Shown here: piece by piece, positions 58,291-64,000 of the stretch
Layout: each line of letters starts with the position of its first letter
Position numbering within the stretch: position 1 is the first letter of the stretch
Source: Agromyces cavernae
Lineage (GTDB): Bacteria > Actinomycetota > Actinomycetes > Actinomycetales > Microbacteriaceae
Reading direction: 5' to 3'
DNA length: 64,000 nucleotides
Assembly (NCBI RefSeq): GCF_021044935.1
Contig: NZ_JAJNMP010000001.1
Span: forward strand, 124,001 to 188,000
Notes under the pieces: model-generated
What the model was told of the DNA's origin: nothing
Databases searched by the model: none
Seen by the model: only the letters and a program-made list of their open reading frames with translations
Made by a program: the position numbers and the translations under genes

Positions 58291-59796
58291 TCAGCCCTCC
58301 TCGGGGTACGCCCGGTCGAGCAGGTACTTGCCGGGGTTCATGATGTTGTGCGGGTCGAGAGTGCGCTTGATGTCGAGCATGAGGTCGAACCCTCGGCCGA
58401 GCTCCTCGGGCACGAGGTCGACCTCGCCCTCGCGGCACGAGCCGTGGCAAGCGCTGATCGAGCCGCCGTGGTCGAGCGTGACGCGGGCGATCCTGCGTTT
58501 CGCGTCGACCCACATGGCCCACGCGCGATCGTCGAGCTGCTGCTCCCAGATGCCCACGTCGATCTCGGTGAGGTAGTCCACGCCGGTGCTCCCCTGGGTG
58601 TACGCGAACATCCCCCAGTCGTCGAAGACGTCGGTGCGACGTCGCAGGTCGGCGACGATCTCGTGCCACGCCCTGGTGACCGACGGCAGTTGCGAATAGT
58701 TGATGGCCGCGTCCTCGCAGTGCCAGCTCATGGGCACGACCTGGCCGTCTTTCGTGCGGCCGTGCAGCGGGGTCGCATAGCGGTCGTGGCGCGCCGCCCA
58801 GTCGCCCTCGGAGATCTCGTCGCCGAGATAGCGCGCGCCGTGCTCCTTCGCGATCCGGAACAGACGTCTGCCGCCCGCGCGCACCTCGTCGTCCCAGCCG
58901 TACATCACGGCGCACACGAGCGCCCGCACGTCGTTGGGCTGCGGGATGTACGCCTCGTCGTCGCGCCGCAGGTAGGCCACCTTGTGCTCATCGAAGAGCA
59001 CCGCCCCCGCGAACGTCGCCACGCCGGCCCGCGCGAGCGCGCCCGTGCACGCGTACGCGTCGTCGTAGTTGTAGAACGCCCAGAACGGCGAGAGCTCGGC
59101 CTCGGGCTTCGGGAAGAGCTTGAGCGTCGCACGTGTCGCGATCCCGAGCGTGCCCTGGTGGCCCATGAAGAGGTGCTTGAGCTGGTAGCCGCTCGAAGAC
59201 TTCGACACCTTGTGCCCGATGCCGTCGCCGACGTGGATGACCTCGCCCGTCGGCAGCACGTGGTCGAAGCTCATCACGAGGTCGCGGGTGTGGCCGTAGC
59301 GTGCACCGATGAGCGACCAGCCGCTCGTGCCGATTCGTCCGCCCACGAGCGAGCACGGGTACGACGCGGGGTCGTCGGGGTAGAAGAGGCCGTACGGGGC
59401 GAGGTACTCGTTGAGCTTGAGCATGTTGATACCCGTGCCGACCGTGACGGTGCGGTTCACGAGGTCGAGTTCATGGACCTGGTTCATGCGCTTGACGTCG
59501 ATCAGGATGCCGCCGCGCAGCGGCACCGCACCGTCGGTGAGTCCCGTGCCCCCGTCGCGGGGAACCACCGGCACCCGCAGGTCGTGGGCGATCTTCACGA
59601 TCGCGGCCACCTGCTCGGTCGAGGTCGGCAGCACCACGAGGTCGGGGACCCGCTCGGCCCAGCGGTGCACCGGGAACGGCGCCGGCACCCTCGCCCGGTT
59701 GAAGCGGTCGGCGCGACCCGTGAGTATCTGTTCATCGGCGAGCACGGTGCGCAGGGCGCGGACGACCTCGTCGACGTCCTCGAGCATGATCGTCAT
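58291..59796 (-). CDS. GlcD-like FAD-binding oxidase
   Basis: 501 residues. FAD_binding_4/PCMH domain: V-P-V-V-P-R-D-G-G-T-G-L-T-D-G-A and G-G-R-I-G-T-S-G-W-S-L. The C-terminal GlcD cap ends with H-G-G-S-I-S-A-C-H-G-S-C-R-E and D-P-H-N-I-M-N-P-G-K-Y-L. It would oxidise a 2-hydroxyacid or similar alcohol and hand electrons to the Fe-S protein encoded just upstream. AAGGGGAG precedes ATG 59796. Confidence 0.9.
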   Translation of the reverse strand: MTIMLEDVDEVVRALRTVLADEQILTGRADRFNRARVPAPFPVHRWAERVPDLVVLPTSTEQVAAIVKIAHDLRVPVVPRDGGTGLTDGAVPLRGGILIDVKRMNQVHELDLVNRTVTVGTGINMLKLNEYLAPYGLFYPDDPASYPCSLVGGRIGTSGWSLIGARYGHTRDLVMSFDHVLPTGEVIHVGDGIGHKVSKSSSGYQLKHLFMGHQGTLGIATRATLKLFPKPEAELSPFWAFYNYDDAYACTGALARAGVATFAGAVLFDEHKVAYLRRDDEAYIPQPNDVRALVCAVMYGWDDEVRAGGRRLFRIAKEHGARYLGDEISEGDWAARHDRYATPLHGRTKDGQVVPMSWHCEDAAINYSQLPSVTRAWHEIVADLRRRTDVFDDWGMFAYTQGSTGVDYLTEIDVGIWEQQLDDRAWAMWVDAKRRIARVTLDHGGSISACHGSCREGEVDLVPEELGRGFDLMLDIKRTLDPHNIMNPGKYLLDRAYPEEG

Positions 59797-59810
59797 CGGT
59801 ACGCTCCCCT

Positions 59811-61322
59811 TCAGCGGTCGCCCGCACCCGAGCCCGCGGCATCCGAACCGGCACCGCCCGGCGCATCACCCGAACCGGCACCGCTCGGCGCATCACCCGG
59901 ACCGCGAGCGCCCTTGGTGCGGCGCACGCGCCCCATGGCGCCGGTGCGCGCTTGGGCGAGGCGGCGGTCGCCGGTCTCGCCGCGCGATCCGCCGACCTCG
60001 ATGCCGAGCGACGTCGCGAGCAGCTCGTGGATGTCGAGCACGTCGATGTCGACGTCGTCGCCCGCCTCGGTGAGCGGGCGCTCCGACCACGGACACGCGC
60101 TGACGAGTGTGTCGACGTCGAGCCGGCCGGCGTGGTCGAGGCGCCGTGCGCTGATCGCGGCCGTGAGCTCGGGCTTCTCGACCGCGAGTCCCCCGCCGGC
60201 GCCCGAGCAGTACGACCACTGGGTGACCCGGTCGACGTCTTCGAACCGCAGCCCGGGGATCGAGCGGAGCACCTCGCGCGGCTCCTTCCAGATGCCCTTG
60301 CGCTTGTTGAGCCGACACGGGTCGTGGTAGGTGATCGCGCGGTCGACGGCGACGTCGGGCACGAGTCGGCCGTCGCGGATCATCTCGGCGAACAACTCGA
60401 CGACGAGCACCACCTCGAGGTCGAAGTCCGCCCCGAAGAACTTCGGGTAGTCCTCGGTGAAGCTGATGTAGTCGTGCGGGTCGAGCACGAGGAGCCGCCT
60501 CGTCCCGGTGGCCCGCCACGACGCCAGGTTGTGCTCGGCGAACGTGCGGGCCTGGTCGACGTAGCCCATCTCTGCGGCCGGGCCGCCGCAGCACCACTGC
60601 TCCCCCATGAGCCCGAACTCGTATCCGGCCTTCTGCAGCACTTGCGCCACGGCGCGCGGCACCGACGTGCGGTAGAAGGCCGCCTCGCAGTCCACGAAGA
60701 GGATCGTCTCGCCGCCGACGGGGATGCCGAGGCCGTCGGCCCAGTCGCGCACGGTGTCCTGGCCCACCGGCACCTCGCCGAGCACCGGCTCGTGACTGCG
60801 CTCGGCCGTGCGGGCGTTCCACGACCGATAGCCCTCCTGGTGGACACCGGACTCGACCGCGAGCGCCCGCGCCGCCTTGACGACGTCGACCGTTCGCGTG
60901 CGGAACCGGTAGAAGTCGCCTGTGTACAGGGTGTTCGGGCACCGCAGCTCACAAGCGCCGCACCCCGTGCAGTTCACGTAGTCGGCGGCCACGTCCTCGA
61001 TGGTCAGCTCGCCGCGCTCCATCGCGACGACGTTCGCGTGGAACGCCGTCGGGCTCCACGACTCGTTGCGGGTCTCGGTCACGACGGGGCAGACCTCGCG
61101 GCAGAACTTGTGGCCCGACGAGTAGCAGTTGTACGAGGCGTTGTGCCACTCCTCGACGAACTCGCGAGTCTTCACATCAGCGAGCGGGATGACGACCTGC
61201 GGCACGATCTCGTCGTTCCGCGTCAGCTCGGCGAGTTCGGGCGGATTGCCGTGCATTCCGGGCGTGAACGGCGCCAGGAGCGGATCGGCGGACGCCTGCG
61301 CGTCGTGGTCGAGGTCGGTCAC
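59811..61322 (-). CDS. Fe-S oxidoreductase (GlpC/GlcF-type)
   Basis: 503 residues from GTG 61322 (GAGGAG upstream). Two 4Fe-4S motifs: C66-x7-C74-x3-C78-P and C118-T-G-C121-G-A-C124-x3-C128-P. Two CCG-type domains follow (W-C-C-G-G-P and Y-C-S-G-A-G-G-G). The first cluster motif is not the usual CxxCxxC and may be degenerate. The last about 35 residues are a Gly/Ala/Ser/Asp low-complexity tail. First gene of the operon; partner of the GlcD-like subunit in electron transfer to the quinone pool or F420. Confidence 0.88.
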   Translation of the reverse strand: MTDLDHDAQASADPLLAPFTPGMHGNPPELAELTRNDEIVPQVVIPLADVKTREFVEEWHNASYNCYSSGHKFCREVCPVVTETRNESWSPTAFHANVVAMERGELTIEDVAADYVNCTGCGACELRCPNTLYTGDFYRFRTRTVDVVKAARALAVESGVHQEGYRSWNARTAERSHEPVLGEVPVGQDTVRDWADGLGIPVGGETILFVDCEAAFYRTSVPRAVAQVLQKAGYEFGLMGEQWCCGGPAAEMGYVDQARTFAEHNLASWRATGTRRLLVLDPHDYISFTEDYPKFFGADFDLEVVLVVELFAEMIRDGRLVPDVAVDRAITYHDPCRLNKRKGIWKEPREVLRSIPGLRFEDVDRVTQWSYCSGAGGGLAVEKPELTAAISARRLDHAGRLDVDTLVSACPWSERPLTEAGDDVDIDVLDIHELLATSLGIEVGGSRGETGDRRLAQARTGAMGRVRRTKGARGPGDAPSGAGSGDAPGGAGSDAAGSGAGDR

Positions 61323-61462
61323 GGCAACTCCTCGGCGAGTAGAACCCGCTCCGGCGTGTGGTCCGGAACGAGCAAGCGACGTCGGACTGCGACATGAGTC
61401 ATCCTCGCGGACATGACATCCCGAATCAAGGGTCACATCCGGTGATGCGATCGGATGTCCCG

Positions 61463-62344
61463 TCAGCTGCGATCGCTTGCGGGGTCGACGATCTCGTGGC
61501 GGGTCGCCGCCCAGCTGGCCAGCAGTGCGAGCGAGTCGGACGCGGCCGTGCCGGGCTCGGCACTGTAGGCGAGGATCGTGAGGCCGTCATCGGCGGGCAG
61601 CTCGAACGCCTCGAAGTCGAGCAGGATCGGCCCGACCACCGGGTGGTTGAAGGTCTTGGCTCCCGTGCGGTGGAACTTCACGTCGTGCGAGGCCCACAGG
61701 GTGCGGAACGCGTCGCTGCGCGTCGAGAGCTCGCCGACGAGGTCGGTGAGCGCGCGGTCGTAGGGGTGTCGGCCGGCCTCCGAGCGCAGGATCGCGACGG
61801 TGTCTCGGGCGGCACGGTCCCAGTCGGCCCAGAACCGCGTGGCGCGTGGGTCGAGGAACGCGAACCGCGCGTGGTTCACGGGCCGGGCGGGGTTCGCGTA
61901 GAGCTCGGAGTACAGCGCCTCGCCGAGGGTGTTCGCGGCGAGCACGTCGAGGCGGCCGTTGCGGATGAACGCCGGCACGCCCTGCATGGAGTCGAGGATG
62001 CGCTGCACTGCGGGCCGCACCGTCGGCGCCGCGTTCCGGCGAGCGCGCGGCTTCGTGCCGGTGTTCGCGGTTCGGGCCAGATCGAAGAGGTGGGCGTGTT
62101 CGGCCTCGTCGAGCTGCAGGGCGCGCGCGAGGGATTCGAGCACGCTCTCGGAGACCCCGGCGAGATTGCCGCGCTCGAGGCGCGTGTAGTAGTCGACGCT
62201 CATGCCGGCGAGCATCGCGACCTCTTCCCGGCGCAGGCCGGGCACCCGCCGGTTCCCGCCGTAGGCGGGCAGGCCCGCGCGGTCGGGCGTGATCCGGGCG
62301 CGCCGAGTCGCGAGGAACTCGCGCACCTCGGTCTTGTGGTCCAT
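61463..62344 (-). CDS. XRE-family regulator with MmyB-like ligand domain
   Basis: 293 residues. HTH: G-L-R-R-E-E-V-A-M-L-A-G-M-S-V-D-Y-Y-T-R-L-E-R-G-N, and a C-terminal MLTR/MmyB domain (P-A-F-I-R-N-G-R-L-D-V-L-A-A-N and N-H-P-V-V-G-P). ATG 62344 with GAGGAC upstream. It is divergent from an alcohol dehydrogenase, which is its likely target. These regulators bind fatty-acid-like or aldehyde ligands in the family. Confidence 0.88.
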   Translation of the reverse strand: MDHKTEVREFLATRRARITPDRAGLPAYGGNRRVPGLRREEVAMLAGMSVDYYTRLERGNLAGVSESVLESLARALQLDEAEHAHLFDLARTANTGTKPRARRNAAPTVRPAVQRILDSMQGVPAFIRNGRLDVLAANTLGEALYSELYANPARPVNHARFAFLDPRATRFWADWDRAARDTVAILRSEAGRHPYDRALTDLVGELSTRSDAFRTLWASHDVKFHRTGAKTFNHPVVGPILLDFEAFELPADDGLTILAYSAEPGTAASDSLALLASWAATRHEIVDPASDRS

Positions 62345-62380
62345 GTCCTCGACGCTACGCCGGGTCACGCTCTTAAAGGA

Positions 62381-62395
62381 GGTACTGCCGGTACC
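62381..62395. promoter_or_regulatory. Inverted repeat GGTAC-N5-GTACC in the XRE/adh gap
   Basis: GGTAC-TGCCG-GTACC is a perfect palindrome in the 153-bp divergent gap, 37 bp from the XRE start. It is a candidate MmyB-type operator; a KpnI-like core makes chance possible. Confidence 0.5.
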
Positions 62396-62497
62396 CGGAA
62401 GACCCGGCACTCCCTCGATCGCGCGCGGCGAGATTCGATGGATGAACCCGAAGTCGCGACATCCGATCTATTGCGACCCCCGATCCCCTGGAGACCC

Positions 62498-63535
62498 ATG
62501 CGAGCCGCATTCATCTACGGCGCCGGCGACGTTCGCGTCGAGACCGTGCCCGACCCCATCATCGTCCATCCGACCGACGCGATCGTGCGTGTCGTGCGCG
62601 CGTGCGTGTGCGGCAGCGACCTGCACCCGTTCCACAGCCTGCCGCACACACCCGACGGCATCTCGATGGGCCACGAGTTCATCGGTGTCATCGACGCGAT
62701 CGGTGCCGAGGTCGCGACCCTCGCCGTCGGCGACTTCGTGATCGCGCCGTTCGCGTGGTCCGACGGCACCTGCGACTTCTGCCGCGAGGGGCTGCACACC
62801 TCGTGCCGCCACGGCGGCTTCTGGAACACCGGCGGTGCCGGCGGCGGCCAGGCCGAGGCGGTGCGCGTACCGCTCGCCGACGGCACGCTCGTGAAGATGC
62901 CCGGCGAGGTCGACCCGGCGCTCTACCCGTCACTGCTGACCCTGAGCGACGTCTACGGCACCGGCTACCACGCCGCATTCATGGGCGGCGTCTCGGCCGA
63001 GACGACCGTCACGGTCATCGGCGACGGCGCCGTCGGACTGCTCGCCGTGCTCTCGGCGAAGCAGCTCGGCGCCGAGCGCATCATCCTCATGGGACGCCAC
63101 TCGGCCCGCACCGACCTCGGGCGCGAGTTCGGCGCCACCGACGTCGTCGCCGAACGCGGTGCCGAGGGCATCGCCGCGGTGCGCGACCTCACGGGCGGCG
63201 ACGGCACGCACGTCGTGCTCGAGGCGGTCGGCCACATGCCCGCATACGACCAGGCCGTCGGCGTCGTGCGCCCCGGCGGCGTCATCAGCCGCGTGGGCGT
63301 TCCGCAGTACGAGAACGCCCCCGTCGGGTTCGGCAGCCTCTTCGGCCCCAACATCACCGTCACCGGCGGCCCCGCGCCCGTGCGCGCCTACATCGACCGG
63401 CTGCTGCCCGCCGTGCTCGACGGAACCGTGAACCCCGGCCGCGTGTTCGACCGCACCGTCGCCCTCGACGACACGCCCGAGGGCTACCGGGCAATGGACG
63501 CGCGCGAGGCCCTCAAGGTGATCGTCGAGCCGTGA
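62498..63535 (+). CDS. Zinc-dependent alcohol dehydrogenase
   Basis: 345 residues, MDR family. Catalytic zinc C38-G-S-D and G-H59-E60-F; structural zinc loop C-D-F-C-R-E-G-L-H-T-S-C with one ligand fewer in the usual spacing. NAD motif V-I-G-D-G-A-V-G-L-L. CTGGAG precedes ATG 62498. It is divergent from the XRE regulator and followed by a hairpin. The substrate is unknown; the fold is closest to threonine/sorbitol dehydrogenase types. Confidence 0.88.
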   Translation: MRAAFIYGAGDVRVETVPDPIIVHPTDAIVRVVRACVCGSDLHPFHSLPHTPDGISMGHEFIGVIDAIGAEVATLAVGDFVIAPFAWSDGTCDFCREGLHTSCRHGGFWNTGGAGGGQAEAVRVPLADGTLVKMPGEVDPALYPSLLTLSDVYGTGYHAAFMGGVSAETTVTVIGDGAVGLLAVLSAKQLGAERIILMGRHSARTDLGREFGATDVVAERGAEGIAAVRDLTGGDGTHVVLEAVGHMPAYDQAVGVVRPGGVISRVGVPQYENAPVGFGSLFGPNITVTGGPAPVRAYIDRLLPAVLDGTVNPGRVFDRTVALDDTPEGYRAMDAREALKVIVEP

Positions 63536-63541
63536 TGCGAT

Positions 63542-63583
63542 CGGATGTCCCGCCTCTCGATCTTCGCCGAGCCGGGACATCCG
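63542..63583 (+). terminator. Hairpin with CGGATGTCCC arms
   Basis: CGGATGTCCC (63542-63551) and GGGACATCCG (63574-63583) are perfect arms 6 bp after the alcohol dehydrogenase stop. A terminator is likely, and it belongs to the same hairpin family as 27804-27850. Confidence 0.65.
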
Positions 63584-63640
63584 CCCTCGACGGCCACATG
63601 GCGGGCAGACTGGAACCGACCATTATGAGAAGGAGTCGAA

Positions 63641-64000
63641 GTGAGCACGTGGACCGAGGATGAACTGCGCCGCGTCGGCGACGCCGAGGAACTGAGGGTC
63701 GCGTCGTACCGCCGCGACGGCTCGTTGCGGCCGTACGTGATCATCTGGGTCGTGCGCGTCGGCGACGACCTGGTCATCCGGTCGGCCTACGGCCCCGACA
63801 ACGGCTGGTACCGGCGGGCGAAGGCGAGCGGCCGCGGACGGATCCGTGCCGGCGGCGTCGAACGCGACGTCGAGTTCGCGGATGCCGCCTCCGACGGCCC
63901 TGCCGCGCATGCCGCGATCGACGCCGCGTACCACGCGAAGTACGACCGGCACGGGCCGCGCATCGTGGGCACGGTCGTGGGCGACGAGGTGATCGAGACG
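63641..64000 (+). CDS. DUF2255 family protein (3' end beyond window)
   Basis: 120 codons are in the window without a stop. GTG 63641 has AGGAG 6 bp upstream. The reading S-T-W-T-E-D-E-L-R-R-V-G, S-Y-R-R-D-G-S-L-R-P-Y-V-I-I-W-V-V and R-A-G-G-V-E-R-D-V-E-F matches DUF2255, a small split-barrel-like family of unknown function. Only the last few residues of a typical 125-130-residue protein should be missing. Confidence 0.87.
   Translation, partial: MSTWTEDELRRVGDAEELRVASYRRDGSLRPYVIIWVVRVGDDLVIRSAYGPDNGWYRRAKASGRGRIRAGGVERDVEFADAASDGPAAHAAIDAAYHAKYDRHGPRIVGTVVGDEVIET

Noticed and set aside
57826-60330. An 834-codon open frame on the plus strand, antisense to the LLM, unknown and GlcD-like genes
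   Set aside because: Typical high-GC antisense shadow: composition is His/Arg/Val-rich with no domain, and the minus strand has clear enzymes with ribosome sites. The same holds for long frames at 1710-3380, 6533-8155, 10063-11541, 36501-38465 and 59952-61397.
1-64000. tRNA, rRNA, insertion sequence or prophage genes
   Set aside because: No cloverleaf, rRNA motif, transposase, integrase or phage structural protein could be recognised on either strand.

Overview
The window looks like a chromosomal segment of a high-GC actinobacterium (GC near 70% by eye). GTG starts, actinobacterial gene sets (AI-2E transporter next to a SHOCT protein, an ECF sigma/DGPF pair, F420-type luciferase-like oxidoreductases, ROK-type XylR beside xylA/xylB) and intergenic palindromes of the GGTTGAGGAG...GTCTCGAAACC type fit Microbacteriaceae, with Agromyces or a close relative the best guess. 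There are no rRNA, tRNA, insertion sequence, prophage or CRISPR signals, so it reads as a core/accessory metabolic region.

Layout. 1-4.2 kb: valine/propionate-type operon on the minus strand (two 3-hydroxyisobutyrate dehydrogenase paralogues around mmsA and a zinc alcohol dehydrogenase), with a divergent LysR regulator. 5.3-13.3 kb: FAD oxidoreductase, an MHS-family transporter whose upstream region carries the same palindrome as the LysR/mmsB region, EamA exporter, flavin monooxygenase, AI-2E transporter, SHOCT protein. 13.3-20.1 kb: an ECF42-like sigma factor with its DGPF partner, a second ECF sigma factor with a coupled membrane protein, a RibD-C reductase, an orphan Imm5-like protein, and a membrane protein/YtrA-type GntR pair under a clear palindromic operator. 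20.1-29.7 kb: DRGH nuclease, amino-acid permease, Na+/H+ antiporter, DUF805, PLP decarboxylase, a leaderless ArsR/SRPBCC operon, a PLD-like protein and YceI. 29.8-32.4 kb: a decaying locus, an LLM/FAD-oxidase fusion gene with two frameshifts beside an HxlR regulator with an apparent internal deletion. 32.4-41.6 kb: PfkB kinase, a membrane protein, an 83-bp tandem repeat, a DNA glycosylase, a PPOX protein, the xylose genes xylB-xylA with divergent xylR, and a TetR/SDR pair. 41.7-49.2 kb: a phosphonate uptake and catabolism operon (phnD, phnC, a fused phnE with a frameshift, FAD oxidoreductase, PhnX-like hydrolase, alcohol dehydrogenase) with a divergent GntR regulator. 49.3-56.8 kb: arsenic resistance (trxB, arsC, arsR, a flavoprotein with a Cys-rich tail, an ArsR-ArsC fusion, an arsenite carrier). 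56.9-64 kb: an F420/GlcD/Fe-S oxidoreductase operon, an XRE regulator, an alcohol dehydrogenase and the start of a DUF2255 gene.

The most notable unexplained structure is not protein-coding. Three families of intergenic palindromes are present: a nested element of about 72 bp built on GAGTGTTTCCG arms (3 copies), the GGTTGAGGAG/GGTCGAGTAG family (2 copies, one translated inside phnE), and hairpins built on CGGATGYCSC arms (5 copies, terminator-like). There is also an 83-bp hairpin-bearing tandem repeat. Several regulator/operator pairs can be read directly: LysR-mmsB/MHS transporter, YtrA, ArsR, TetR, XylR, PhnF-like and two types of ArsR site in the ars region. All calls come from reading the sequence; no homology searches were run.
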